Assembly (NCBI GenBank): GCA_022448955.1
Contig: JAKVCU010000096.1
Span: 1-35,355 of the forward strand
Origin: Saprospiraceae bacterium
Lineage (GTDB): Bacteria; Bacteroidota; Bacteroidia; Chitinophagales; Saprospiraceae
Direction of reading: 5' to 3'
Length of the DNA: 35,355 bases
In this document: one piece after another, positions 1-8,692 of the stretch
Layout of the letters: each line of letters starts with the position of its first letter
Position numbering within the stretch: the first letter of the stretch is position 1
Notes under the pieces: generated by a model
The model's input: only the letters and a program-made list of their open reading frames with translations
What the model was told of the DNA's origin: nothing
The model's database searches: none
Made by a program: the position numbers and the translations under genes

Positions 1-1326
1 TCCTCTGTAGATATCGAAGTGACGCCTTACACCCCGTATTATGTACAAATTGATGGATTTGGTGGAGCACAAGGTGATGGTACAGTATTAGTAACTGAAC
101 AAGAGTGTCCAGAAGAATGTGAAAACTTTGGATTGACACTTTCTATCACTTTAGATAATCTCCCTGCGGAGACTACATGGGAATTACGTACCGATGGTGG
201 TGATGTGGTGCAGACCGGTGGTCCTTATAGTACTGCTGGTGCTACTGTTGTAGAGCAGCTTTGCTCTGATGTAGATTGCTACGAGTTCGAAATCTTTGAT
301 TCATCTGGCGACGGTATCTGTTGTGGATTTGGTAATGGTTCTTACTCCTTGACTGATGTAGGCGGAAATATACTAGCATCTGGAGGTGCTTTTGGCGCTT
401 CTGAAACTACTTCTTTCTGTACGTCTTGTGAAGTGTCTATCGGAGCTCCTTGGGCATCTACTGATATTGGTTCGGCAAATGGCGATAGCTATTTTGATTC
501 GTGTGAAGGCACTTATATGGTAGAATCTTCTGGGTTTAGTACTCCCTTTGTAGATAAACAGCATTTCGTTTACCAAGAACTTTGTGGAAACGCTTCCATA
601 ACTGCAAGAGTTGCAGATTTTATTGGTATTGGTGGATATGCAGGAATCCAAATGCGTGAAACTTTAGTGCCAGGGGCTAAGAAAGTAGGTCTTGAAACAC
701 AATTACTGAATCTCATTCGTCGTGAAATTCGTATACAATCGAACTTCCCAGCACAATCACTGCAATTCCCGGCTTTCAGTAATAATATGTGGTTACGTAT
801 CACACGTACAAACTTTGGCTTTGGTGACTCAGATTACTTTGTAGCAGAATTCTCTGCTGATGGCTCCAGCTGGACACCAATTCTTCAATCGTATATATTG
901 ATGAGTAATTGTATTTATGTAGGTATGTACTCTGAAGGTACAAATATAAACGCTACAAGTGTAGGCGTTTTCTCTGATGTAAGTGTAACGGGGAGTGCGC
1001 CAGGACCGCTTTCAACACCAGAAGTTACTGGTGCTAATGCGGTGGCAGGCCATACAGATCAAATCACTGAATTATCTGTATTCCCTAATCCAGCAACAGA
1101 GGAGATCAATATTAAAATGGGTAAATTCCTTGGGCAAGAAGTTAAAATTAATGTACTGAATAAGGTGGGTCAATCCATTTACTCTCGTCAAATTGATAGC
1201 GTAGAAGAAACTTTAGAAACAATTGATGTAAGTGCATTACCAAGCGGAATGTATTACTTAAATGTAATTACGAACGATCGATTAATTAATTCTAAAAAGT
1301 TTATAGTAAAATCTTCTAAACCATAA
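1..1326 (+). CDS. Secreted multidomain protein, 3' part, with T9SS type A sorting domain (partial)
   Basis: The reading frame is open from base 1, so the gene starts upstream of the window; the GTG at 19 is not a convincing start. The first visible residues (YYVQIDGFGGAQGDGT) look like the end of a PPC-type or related beta-sandwich domain. A Cys-rich module follows (about residues 45-140, with DSSGDGICCGFGNGSY), a type seen in large secreted proteins of marine Bacteroidota. Residues about 148-335 look like a jelly-roll, DUF1349/concanavalin-like domain. The last ~85 residues (SVFPNPATEEINI ... LPSGMYYLNV ... KKFIVK) are a typical T9SS type A sorting domain, so the product should cross the outer membrane by T9SS and be released or anchored at the surface. 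Its catalytic or binding function must be decided by the missing N-terminal part. A strong terminator follows. Confidence 0.85.
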   Translation, partial: SSVDIEVTPYTPYYVQIDGFGGAQGDGTVLVTEQECPEECENFGLTLSITLDNLPAETTWELRTDGGDVVQTGGPYSTAGATVVEQLCSDVDCYEFEIFDSSGDGICCGFGNGSYSLTDVGGNILASGGAFGASETTSFCTSCEVSIGAPWASTDIGSANGDSYFDSCEGTYMVESSGFSTPFVDKQHFVYQELCGNASITARVADFIGIGGYAGIQMRETLVPGAKKVGLETQLLNLIRREIRIQSNFPAQSLQFPAFSNNMWLRITRTNFGFGDSDYFVAEFSADGSSWTPILQSYILMSNCIYVGMYSEGTNINATSVGVFSDVSVTGSAPGPLSTPEVTGANAVAGHTDQITELSVFPNPATEEINIKMGKFLGQEVKINVLNKVGQSIYSRQIDSVEETLETIDVSALPSGMYYLNVITNDRLINSKKFIVKSSKP

Positions 1327-1362
1327 GGATTAATGATTTTTCGTTAATCATTAACGAATAGA

Positions 1363-1396
1363 AGGGGCGATGCTAAAGAGCATTGCCCCTTTTTTT
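1363..1396 (+). terminator. Rho-independent terminator
   Basis: A 12-bp stem (AGGGGCGATGCT at 1363-1374 pairing with AGCATTGCCCCT at 1379-1390, one G-T pair) has an AAAG loop and is followed by a T tract. It ends transcription of the T9SS cargo gene that stops at 1326. Confidence 0.9.
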
Positions 1397-1462
1397 GTTA
1401 TCCTTTGGATATTTTATAACATCTTAAGTAGGAAAGGCGTTAGAGTACTGTTTAAAAAATCA

Positions 1463-1470
1463 TAACTTTG
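1463..1470 (+). promoter_or_regulatory. Probable Bacteroidota -7 promoter box
   Basis: TAACTTTG matches the Bacteroidota -7 consensus TAnnTTTG and lies about 50 bases before the next gene, just after the upstream terminator. The -33 element is weak (GTTAG near 1439-1443). The position between a terminator and a gene start supports a real promoter. Confidence 0.5.
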
Positions 1471-1520
1471 CGTTCGTTTGGAAACAGTTAGACTCATTGG
1501 AGTCTTAAAAAAGAATTATA

Positions 1521-2351
1521 GTGAAAAAAATATTTATTTTGTTTGGTTGCCTGTGTACTGCTTTCGTTTTGAATGCCCAAAATGGTTGGGAAGCAGGTGG
1601 ATGGTTAGGTACAACTAACTATTTTGGTGACTTGAATACGAGTTACGATTTAAGTCGCCCAGGCCTTTCTGGAGGTATCATCGCTCGTTATAACTTCAAT
1701 AACCGAATTGCCATTAAATTCTCTGGGAGCTATGGCTCTGTTAGTGCTGATGATGCTGAATCAAGTAATACTTTTGAACGCGCCCGTAATCTAAGGTTTG
1801 AATCTCCGATTTTTGATGCAACGGCACAGTTCGAATTTAACTTTCTACCTTATATACATGGTAGTAAAGATTATTTCTTTACGCCTTATCTATTTGCAGG
1901 GTTTACAGGTTTTTATTTTAACCCAAAAGCAGAATTAGATGGTGTATTATATGAACTCCGTGAATTGGGAACAGAGGGGCAGTTTAAAGGGGAAGAGTAT
2001 TATACTATACAGGGTGGTTTTGCCTATGGCGGCGGTATTAAGTTGGATTTGAGTTATGAGTGGAGTATTAATATAGAGATTGGGGCAAGATATCTGTACA
2101 CCGATTACTTAGATGATGTAAGTACCACTTATCCAGATAGAGAAGATTTATTGAGAGATCGTGGAGAAATTGCTGTTGCACTATCTGATCGTTCTGTTGA
2201 AATTGATGGATTTGACGGAAGTACGATCGGTGAGCCAGGGACCCAAAGAGGAAACAGCAATATTAATGATTCTTATATTATGCTTGGTGTAGGTATTTTG
2301 TATTACTTCGGTGATTTAAAATGTCCAACACCTTCTAATCGTCCTTTCTAA
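1521..2351 (+). CDS. PorG-like (DUF6089) outer-membrane beta-barrel protein
   Basis: The protein has 276 residues and starts with GTG. An N-terminal signal peptide (MKKIFILFGCLCTAFVLNAQ) is followed by an all-beta sequence with alternating aromatic strands. The motifs fit the DUF6089 family: YFGDLN near the N-terminus, a conserved RNLRFESPIF segment, YFFTPYLFAGFTGFYFNPKA in the middle, then a GARYLYTDYLDDVSTTYPD block and a final strand YIMLGVGILYYFGDLKCP. PorG of the type IX secretion system belongs to this family and sits in the outer membrane near the PorK/PorN ring. The family has several paralogues per genome, so a direct T9SS role here is inferred, not proven. It is monocistronic between two terminators. 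The T9SS cargo gene just upstream is suggestive but may be coincidence. Confidence 0.75.
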   Translation: MKKIFILFGCLCTAFVLNAQNGWEAGGWLGTTNYFGDLNTSYDLSRPGLSGGIIARYNFNNRIAIKFSGSYGSVSADDAESSNTFERARNLRFESPIFDATAQFEFNFLPYIHGSKDYFFTPYLFAGFTGFYFNPKAELDGVLYELRELGTEGQFKGEEYYTIQGGFAYGGGIKLDLSYEWSINIEIGARYLYTDYLDDVSTTYPDREDLLRDRGEIAVALSDRSVEIDGFDGSTIGEPGTQRGNSNINDSYIMLGVGILYYFGDLKCPTPSNRPF

Positions 2352-2380
2352 AATAATACAAGCGTCTTCTTAGGCCTTCA

Positions 2381-2417
2381 AAACGCATAGCAGACTAATA
2401 TTTTGCTATGCGTTTTT
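2381..2417. terminator. Hairpin terminator between convergent genes
   Basis: AAACGCATAGCA (2381-2392) pairs perfectly with TGCTATGCGTTT (2404-2415) and continues into a T tract on the plus strand. On the minus strand it has a shorter T run (TTTT). It lies between the convergent barrel gene and the VWA lipoprotein gene, so it probably serves both. Confidence 0.85.
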
Positions 2418-2440
2418 GTTATATAAAGACCACTCTTTTG

Positions 2441-4132
2441 TTATTTGGCTTTTGTGAGATGTAAACTTTGAGCCGTTTCAGCTAGACGGATAAACTCTGC
2501 TCGTTCTCCATTGTTGTCCTCTCCTTTTGCATTTTTTGCCCATTCTATGATATCCTTGAAATTAGACTGGCCAGCATATTGGGATTCTCGCAGCAACATG
2601 GCAAAGCTAGATACAGCTGCTGAAAATCGTAAATTCTGTGAAGCAGATACAAATGGTATTCCTAAATCTTTTCCTGTATAGGAAAGCAACTTACTTTCTT
2701 TCCCTTTTGGTTCTTTATATCTCAGCTTGATGGTCATCCACTCTGTTTTTTTACTGCCTTGTGTAAGCATTTTCTGTTGATATTTTAGTGGATCAACATT
2801 ATCGTTTTGCTTTTTCTTCATGCCTTGAGGTACGATCTCATAAAGTGCTGTTACATTATGACCCGCACCAATTTCTCCAGCATCTATTCTATCATTGTTG
2901 AAATCTTCTTTATTCAAGATTCTGTTTTCATAACCCAACAACCTGTAGGATTGAACATGAGCAGGATTAAATTCAATTTGAATTTTCACATCCTTGGCAA
3001 TAGTATATAAAGTTCCTGCAAATTCATTTACTAAGACCTTTTTTGCTTCTAGGACATTATCTATGTAAGCATAATTACCATTGCCATGATCTGCTAGTTG
3101 TTCCATTTTGCTATCCTGATAATTGCCCATTCCAAAACCTAATACAGAAAGGAAAATATCGTTATCACGTTTTTGTTCTATCAGTCGAATGAGTGCATCT
3201 TCAGAACTAGGGCCCACATTAAAATCACCGTCTGTTGCCAGAATGATGCGATTATTCCCCTTTTTCAGGAAATGCTTTTCTGCAATCTGATAAGCAAGTT
3301 CAATGCCTTCTGCCCCCGCCGTTGATCCACCTGCTTCTAAGTGATTTAATACACCTAGAATTTTTTCTTTTTTATGTCCAGGTGTCGATTCAAGCACTAT
3401 GCCAGAAGCACCTGCATAAACTACGATAGCCACACGATCATCTGGGCGAAGTTGATGGACAAGCAAACGGAATGCTTTTTTTAGCAAATCTAATTTATTG
3501 TAATCAGACATGGAACCAGAAACATCAATCAGAAACACCAAATTACTAGGAGGAACCTTATCAATAGGAAGATTTTTGCCCTGCATTCCTACCATCAATA
3601 GTTTATGATCTTTTTCCCACGGGCAATTCGTCATTTCATTATAAACAGCCAACGGTACTTTCCCTTCTGGTTGTGGGTAGTCGTATTTAAAGTAATTGAT
3701 ACATTCTTCAAGCCGAACCGCATATTGAGGAGGAAGCTGGCCGCTATTAAGGTATCGTCTGATTATACTGTAGGAAGCCCTATCTACATCAATAGAAAAA
3801 GTAGAGAGTGGTTGGTTTAGGGTGGTTTGAAATTGGTTTTCAGGTAGAGGTTGAATTTCTATATGTTGGGGAAGTACTTCTTTTTCAGGCACTTCTTCGA
3901 TTGTAGGTGGTGGTGCTGCCGTTCGCGGTACTTCGATAACTATTTCTTCTTCGATGCTTTGATCTTCAAGCATCAGTTTTTCTTCAGGTAGAACCAATTT
4001 GTCTTCCATGACTACAACCTTTTCATTTTGAGTAATGACTTGATTGTAATTTTTCCGACCATCATTGCCACACGAATAAAGGGTAAGGGCAATGCAGCAG
4101 CAGAGCCAGAAATGCATGTTTGTCCTTTCCAT
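2441..4132 (-). CDS. VWA-domain lipoprotein (YfbK-like, with DUF3520)
   Basis: The protein has 563 residues. A lipoprotein signal ends in a lipobox (LTLYSC, Cys21), followed by a Pro/Glu-rich linker to about residue 95. Residues ~97-190 match the N-terminal domain that precedes VWA in YfbK-type proteins (STFSIDVDRASYSIIRRYL). The VWA domain follows with a complete MIDAS: DVSGSMS (~203-209), the Thr in GGSTAG, and TDGDFN. The rest resembles DUF3520. It is expected to be anchored in the periplasm or at the surface and to bind a partner through a metal ion; the partner is unknown. An alternative ATG five codons downstream (start at 4117) has an AAAGGA seven bases upstream, but the longer form gives a more usual charged n-region. 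No neighbour suggests a pathway. Confidence 0.85.
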   Translation of the reverse strand: MERTNMHFWLCCCIALTLYSCGNDGRKNYNQVITQNEKVVVMEDKLVLPEEKLMLEDQSIEEEIVIEVPRTAAPPPTIEEVPEKEVLPQHIEIQPLPENQFQTTLNQPLSTFSIDVDRASYSIIRRYLNSGQLPPQYAVRLEECINYFKYDYPQPEGKVPLAVYNEMTNCPWEKDHKLLMVGMQGKNLPIDKVPPSNLVFLIDVSGSMSDYNKLDLLKKAFRLLVHQLRPDDRVAIVVYAGASGIVLESTPGHKKEKILGVLNHLEAGGSTAGAEGIELAYQIAEKHFLKKGNNRIILATDGDFNVGPSSEDALIRLIEQKRDNDIFLSVLGFGMGNYQDSKMEQLADHGNGNYAYIDNVLEAKKVLVNEFAGTLYTIAKDVKIQIEFNPAHVQSYRLLGYENRILNKEDFNNDRIDAGEIGAGHNVTALYEIVPQGMKKKQNDNVDPLKYQQKMLTQGSKKTEWMTIKLRYKEPKGKESKLLSYTGKDLGIPFVSASQNLRFSAAVSSFAMLLRESQYAGQSNFKDIIEWAKNAKGEDNNGERAEFIRLAETAQSLHLTKAK

Positions 4133-4241
4133 ACTTAAATTTTGTTAGTGAAGGCTGGTCTGAATTCCGTATATTTTTAAGATGCAAAGGAGCTGAAAAT
4201 TGGTGTGAGAATATATTATTTTACACAAAAATTAGAGAACT

Positions 4242-4652
4242 ATGCTTCAACAAGTAGAATTTTCTTTACCCGCCTTTCAGCGTGGATACCATTTAGTAAC
4301 AAGGATGATCGAACAACAATTACCTGATTTACCTAAGGTTGGGGTCCTCCATCTTTTTATCAAACATACTTCTGCTGGTCTGACAATTAATGAAAATGCA
4401 GATCCTTCTGTGAGAGTGGATTTTGAAAGTATTTTTAATAAAATAGTACCTGAAAATATGCCTTTTTTAACGCACACCATGGAAGGCCCTGATGATATGC
4501 CAGCGCATATCAAAGCAAGTTTAGTAGGTAGTAGTATTAGTATCCCAATATCAAATGGCCAATTGAATTTGGGAACATGGCAAGGGATTTATTTGTGTGA
4601 GTTTAGAAACTATGGAGGTGCTCGCAAACTAGTGGCTACAGTAATGAGTTAA
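4242..4652 (+). CDS. YjbQ / UPF0047 family protein (secondary thiamine-phosphate synthase type)
   Basis: The 136-residue product covers the whole small YjbQ fold. Characteristic motifs are present: FIKHTSAGLTINENADPSV near residues 43-60, THTMEGPDDMPAHIK at ~78-93, then LGTWQGIYLCEFR and a basic C-terminal strand. The conserved His, Glu and Asn residues of the proposed active site are there. Members have weak thiamine-phosphate synthase activity when tested in E. coli, but the true physiological role of the family is not settled. The gene stands alone, 109 bases from the divergent lipoprotein gene and 137 bases before the GH3 gene. Family assignment is firm; biochemical function is only what is known for the family. 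Confidence 0.9.
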   Translation: MLQQVEFSLPAFQRGYHLVTRMIEQQLPDLPKVGVLHLFIKHTSAGLTINENADPSVRVDFESIFNKIVPENMPFLTHTMEGPDDMPAHIKASLVGSSISIPISNGQLNLGTWQGIYLCEFRNYGGARKLVATVMS

Positions 4653-4789
4653 CATCAAGAGTGATTCATCTGAAAGTAGCGCCTTTTCATCCATAAGTTT
4701 CTATAAACGCCAGCTTTGCTATTATCTTTAAGTAGGCGAAATTAGCTTAAAATTTGAATGATATTTGAACCAATCGAAAACTCTCACTT

Positions 4790-6337
4790 ATGCCATTTGT
4801 TGGAAATCTAATCAAACGAGGACTTGCTTTAGGTGCAAAGCTAGAACAAAGACAAGGATCTCCTCAGCCTATTCAATATCAACATAAAACATTAAAAGGG
4901 CTTCTTAAAAAATCAGCGACAACGGCTTTTGGACAATATTATGGTTTTAAGGATATACTTAGATCAGATGATTTTGTCAAAGCTTTTCAGATGAACATTC
5001 CTATTCATGACTATAATAAAATGTACGATAAATGGTGGAATATGACGCTTAAGCGAGTAGATAACGTAAGTTGGAAAGGGAAAATTAAATATTTTGCCTT
5101 GAGCTCTGGTACTTCTGGTGCCCCTAGCAAGCATATACCAGTGACAGAGGACATGTTCAAGGCTATGCGTAGGGCAAGTTTACGTACTTTTTTTGCATTG
5201 ACTAGATTTGATATTGCACCAGATTTCTTTACAAAAGGGATGATGTTCTTGGGAGGTTCCTCAGATTTGCAACAAGGAGGAGGTTACTACATGGGGGATT
5301 TGAGCGGAATTAATGCGAGCAAAGTTCCAATGTGGCTCAGGCCATACTATAAACCAGGTGTAGAAATATCCAAAATTAATGATTGGAATAAACGTATTGA
5401 AGAAATTGCTAAACAGGCTGTGGACTGGGATATAGGTGCAATTGTTGGTATTCCAGCTTGGCTTCAACTGATGATGGAAAGGATCATTGAATATCACAAT
5501 TTAGATCATATCCATCAAATTTGGCCAAACCTACAGGTATGTGTTCATGGTGGCGTAGCCTTTGAACCATACAGAAAAGGTTTTGAAAAAATATTAGGTA
5601 AACCATTGATGTATATGGATACCTATTTGGCATCAGAGGGTTTTATCGCTTATCAGAGTCGTCCGCAAAGCAATAGTATGAAGCTATTACTAGACAATGG
5701 GATTTTCTTTGAATTTGTACCTTTTGATGAGGAAAACTTTGACAGTAGTAATCAAATTAGAGCCAATGCTAAAGTACTGACTGTGGAAGAAGTGGAAGAA
5801 AATATAGACTATGCTTTGTTAATAAGTACCTGTTCTGGTACTTGGCGATATCTGATTGGCGATACGGTGCGTTTCACGAATAAAGAAGAGATGGAAATTG
5901 TCATTACAGGGCGAACAAAACACTTCTTAAGTATCTGTGGAGAGCATTTATCTATTGAAAATATGAATGCTGGGATTAGAGCAGTGGAAGAGCAATTAGA
6001 TATCAATATTCGAGAGTTTACAGTAGCTGCTGTGGAAAATGGTAACTTCTTTGCTCATCAATGGTATATCGGTTGCGAGCCACAAGTGGATGCGACTGCC
6101 GTCAAGAAAATACTGGACGATCAATTAAAATCAATTAATGCAGACTATAGTACAGAACGTAGTGAAGTACTAGGAATGGAAGTTGAAATTTTACCTATCC
6201 ATATGTTTTATGATTGGCAAGGCCAAAGGGGAAAGATGGGAGGCCAAAATAAGTTTCCAAGAGTGATGAAACCTGAATTATTGAAAGAGTGGCAAGCGTT
6301 TGTTCATAGTTATATTCCTTCTGAAAAACATCGTTAG
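4790..6337 (+). CDS. GH3-family acyl-adenylating amidosynthetase-like protein
   Basis: This 515-residue protein has the length of the GH3 (auxin-responsive) superfamily, a branch of the ANL adenylating enzymes. The ATP-binding motif YFALSSGTSGAPSKHIP lies at ~101-117, followed by a typical middle region (VCVHGGVAFEPYRKGFEKIL, then MYMDTYLASEGFIAYQ). The late motifs YLIGDTVRF and GRTKHFLSICGEHLS close the large domain before a small C-terminal domain. Plant GH3 enzymes activate acyl acids and join them to amino acids; the substrates of the bacterial members are largely unknown. The stop codon is followed immediately by the ATG of a LysE-type exporter, so the two are almost certainly co-transcribed. 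No signal peptide is present, so it is cytosolic. Confidence 0.88.
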   Translation: MPFVGNLIKRGLALGAKLEQRQGSPQPIQYQHKTLKGLLKKSATTAFGQYYGFKDILRSDDFVKAFQMNIPIHDYNKMYDKWWNMTLKRVDNVSWKGKIKYFALSSGTSGAPSKHIPVTEDMFKAMRRASLRTFFALTRFDIAPDFFTKGMMFLGGSSDLQQGGGYYMGDLSGINASKVPMWLRPYYKPGVEISKINDWNKRIEEIAKQAVDWDIGAIVGIPAWLQLMMERIIEYHNLDHIHQIWPNLQVCVHGGVAFEPYRKGFEKILGKPLMYMDTYLASEGFIAYQSRPQSNSMKLLLDNGIFFEFVPFDEENFDSSNQIRANAKVLTVEEVEENIDYALLISTCSGTWRYLIGDTVRFTNKEEMEIVITGRTKHFLSICGEHLSIENMNAGIRAVEEQLDINIREFTVAAVENGNFFAHQWYIGCEPQVDATAVKKILDDQLKSINADYSTERSEVLGMEVEILPIHMFYDWQGQRGKMGGQNKFPRVMKPELLKEWQAFVHSYIPSEKHR

Positions 6338-6973
6338 ATGGAATATTTTTGGAAAGGCATTCAGTTTGGATTATGGTTAGCTATATTGGTTGGGCCACTG
6401 GTTTTTGCATTGGTACAAGCCAGCCTAGAACAGGGTGTGAGAGCTGGTACGGCAGTAGGTTTAGGGATTTGGGTTAGTGATTTTTTATTCATTGTTGGCG
6501 TTTATTGGGGTTTATCTTATATTCAGCAAGTTGTATCATGGGAGTATTTTGAATTGAGTATAGGGGGAGGCGGAAGTATTATTCTGACCATTTTTGGACT
6601 AGGCATGTTGTTGAGTAAAGTAGACCCATTAGATTTTGAGGATAATAGCTCTAGAAAAGCCTACTGGAAATTATGGCTAAAGGGTTTTCTCATTAATACG
6701 ATCAATCCATTCACTGTTGTTTTTTGGCTTGGCCTGATCAGCACGACGCTTATTCAAGAAGGAGCTGGTGCGAATGAGATGTTTTTATTTCTAGGCGGTA
6801 TCCTAGGTACTATTATAGTGACGGATTTCACGAAAGTGATATTGGCAAAGCAAATCCGTCAGTTTTTAAAGCCTGTTCATGTGCTTTGGTTACGCAGGGT
6901 ATCGGGTAGTGTTCTTCTAATTTTTGGTATTAGTATTTTGCTCCAAGTATTTTTTGATTTTTCCTTATTTTAA
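6338..6973 (+). CDS. LysE/RhtB-family amino-acid exporter
   Basis: A 211-residue integral membrane protein with about six hydrophobic segments, as usual for the LysE superfamily. Typical features are the N-terminal GLWLAILVGPLVFALVQASL (the GP motif in helix 1), the LGIWVSDFLFIVGVYWGL helix, and the conserved NTINPFTVVFWLGLI segment before the C-terminal half. Family members export amino acids or derivatives by proton exchange. The ATG directly follows the GH3 stop codon with no gap, which points to translational coupling. It may export the product of the GH3 enzyme or one of its amino-acid substrates (inference). No terminator is obvious after it. Confidence 0.85.
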   Translation: MEYFWKGIQFGLWLAILVGPLVFALVQASLEQGVRAGTAVGLGIWVSDFLFIVGVYWGLSYIQQVVSWEYFELSIGGGGSIILTIFGLGMLLSKVDPLDFEDNSSRKAYWKLWLKGFLINTINPFTVVFWLGLISTTLIQEGAGANEMFLFLGGILGTIIVTDFTKVILAKQIRQFLKPVHVLWLRRVSGSVLLIFGISILLQVFFDFSLF

Positions 6974-7155
6974 CTCCCTTTTAGTAGGTATTTGATGATT
7001 TACTCAATGTTATAGCTCACTATAAGATATTATTTTTTGATTTGAGGATTGTAAAAGGATAACATTTCAACTTTATTATAATGTCAAAACAAAGACAGCC
7101 TTAGCCATGAAATAGTAATAAATTAGGTGCAAACATTATACCCACTCTTATCATC

Positions 7156-7163
7156 TAGATTTG
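7156..7163 (+). promoter_or_regulatory. Candidate -7 promoter box upstream of the arsenosugar pair
   Basis: TAGATTTG fits TAnnTTTG and would give a transcript start near 7170, about 60 bases before the ATG at 7233. No good -33 element was found, so this is tentative. The rest of the 259-base gap (6974-7232) shows no gene. Confidence 0.35.
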
Positions 7164-7232
7164 GTGACTTCGAATAGAATGTCGAACTTAAAGCCTTTAA
7201 TACTGTTCGATTAATCATAAGTAAACAAGAAT

Positions 7233-7571
7233 ATGGAAAAGAAGTATTTTGATCCAAAGGATTTAAAGAAATTTGGTAATATAACGGACTTGCAAGAGGA
7301 GATGGGTAAGAAGTTTTTCGATTGGTACGGGACGGTCTTCAAGGGAGATACCGCCCTCACTGCACGCGAAAAGTCACTAATTGCATTAGCTGTTGCTCAT
7401 GCTATCCAATGTCCTTATTGTATCGATGCTTATTCTTCTTCTTGTTTGGAGAAAGGTGCTGATGAAGAGCAAATGATGGAAGCGGTGCATGTTGCTGCTG
7501 CTATTAAAAGTGGGACAACTTTGGTGTACGGGGTTCAAATGATGAATCACATCGATAAATTGTCAATGTAA
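7233..7571 (+). CDS. Arsenosugar biosynthesis-associated CMD (AhpD-like) peroxidase-like protein
   Basis: The 112-residue protein has the carboxymuconolactone decarboxylase/AhpD fold. The segment LTAREKSLIALAVAHAIQ leads to a CPYC motif (Cys60, Cys63), and another Cys lies at 71. The residue that is often His after the CxxC of AhpD is Tyr here (CPYCIDAYSS). It is 14 bases upstream of the ArsS gene, and this pairing is the hallmark of the arsenosugar-associated subfamily. A redox or peroxidase role in arsenosugar synthesis has been suggested for the subfamily but not, to my knowledge, proven. The same operon as ArsS is nearly certain from the spacing. Confidence 0.85.
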   Translation: MEKKYFDPKDLKKFGNITDLQEEMGKKFFDWYGTVFKGDTALTAREKSLIALAVAHAIQCPYCIDAYSSSCLEKGADEEQMMEAVHVAAAIKSGTTLVYGVQMMNHIDKLSM

Positions 7572-7585
7572 AAGTATAATTTATA

Positions 7586-8647
7586 ATGGGTGTTAAACAA
7601 AAGAGCAAATCGCTCAAATCAAGAGGTACTAATCTTTCGGATACGTTTTTTCAGCTGCAAGTTCTGAATGGTAAAGAGGTAGTAGATGAACAGTTTCCGA
7701 AATTCGTAGATAAGATTGGTACTGCTGCTTTGAAGCCATCAGAAATAGAAATATTCCAGCTTAACATTGGTAAACTTTGTAATCAGACTTGTGCACACTG
7801 CCACGTAGATGCAGGACCTGATCGCAAAGAGGAAAATATGGACCGTGCTACTTTAGAAGATTGTCTAGAGATCATAGCTAGCGTACCTACTATCCATACG
7901 GTAGATATTACAGGTGGTGCACCAGAGATGAATCCACATTTTAAATGGTTTGTAGAGGAGGTCACTAAATTGGGTAAGAAAGTGATGGATCGTTGTAATT
8001 TGACGATCATTATGGCCAATAAACGATATCATGCTTTGCCGGCTTTCTTTGCGCAGCATAAAGTACATGTGGTTTCTTCACTGCCTTATTTTTCAAAGAA
8101 AAGAACGGATAGCCAACGTGGTGATGGTGTTTTTGAAGATTCAATCGCGGCTTTGAAAAAGCTCAATGAGGTAGGCTATGGTAAAGAGGGGAGTGGTTTA
8201 CTTTTAGACTTGGTTTACAACCCATCTGGGGCTTTCTTGCCTGCTGATCAAGAAACATTACAAGCAGAATTTAAGCGACAGCTAAAGCGTAAGTATGATA
8301 TTGACTTTAATATGCTTTATGCTATTACCAATTTGCCTATTGCACGTTTCTTAGATTACCTTTTAGAAACAGGTAACTATGCAGAGTATATGGAAAAGCT
8401 GATAGATGCCTTTAACCCTGCAACAGTAAATGGTTTGATGTGTCGAAATACTGTTTCTGTAAGTTGGGATGGTTATATCTATGACTGTGATTTTAATCAA
8501 ATGTTGGATTTAAAAGTGGCCAATCCAATCCAGCATATTAATGATTTTGATGCCAAAGCATTAAATGATAGAAATATTGTTCTGAATCAACATTGCTATG
8601 GTTGTACTGCGGGAGCAGGATCGAGCTGTGGTGGTGAGATTGTATAA
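7586..8647 (+). CDS. arsS: Arsenosugar biosynthesis radical SAM protein ArsS
   Basis: The 353-residue protein carries the radical SAM cluster motif CNQTCAHC (Cys65, Cys69, Cys72; CX3CX2C), then DITGGAPEMNPHF, which includes the SAM-binding GGxP region. The C-terminal part corresponds to DUF3641, with CRNTVSVSWDGYIYDCDFNQ and a final Cys cluster CYGCTAGAGSSCGGE that may hold auxiliary iron-sulfur clusters. ArsS-type enzymes join a 5'-deoxyadenosyl group to methylated arsenic on the way to arsenosugars. The preceding CMD gene belongs to the same operon. No arsenite methyltransferase (arsM), which usually accompanies arsS, is present in the window. A strong terminator follows directly. Confidence 0.9.
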   Translation: MGVKQKSKSLKSRGTNLSDTFFQLQVLNGKEVVDEQFPKFVDKIGTAALKPSEIEIFQLNIGKLCNQTCAHCHVDAGPDRKEENMDRATLEDCLEIIASVPTIHTVDITGGAPEMNPHFKWFVEEVTKLGKKVMDRCNLTIIMANKRYHALPAFFAQHKVHVVSSLPYFSKKRTDSQRGDGVFEDSIAALKKLNEVGYGKEGSGLLLDLVYNPSGAFLPADQETLQAEFKRQLKRKYDIDFNMLYAITNLPIARFLDYLLETGNYAEYMEKLIDAFNPATVNGLMCRNTVSVSWDGYIYDCDFNQMLDLKVANPIQHINDFDAKALNDRNIVLNQHCYGCTAGAGSSCGGEIV

Positions 8648-8654
8648 AAATAAA

Positions 8655-8692
8655 AAGCTGTAAAGCACTTAGGCTTTACAGCTTCCTTTTTT
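8655..8692. terminator. Bidirectional terminator after arsS
   Basis: AAGCTGTAAAGC (8655-8666) pairs with GCTTTACAGCTT (8673-8684); T tracts follow on both strands (CCTTTTTT on plus, TTTTATTTTTAT on minus). It terminates arsS and would also have ended the decayed minus-strand gene next to it. Confidence 0.9.
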
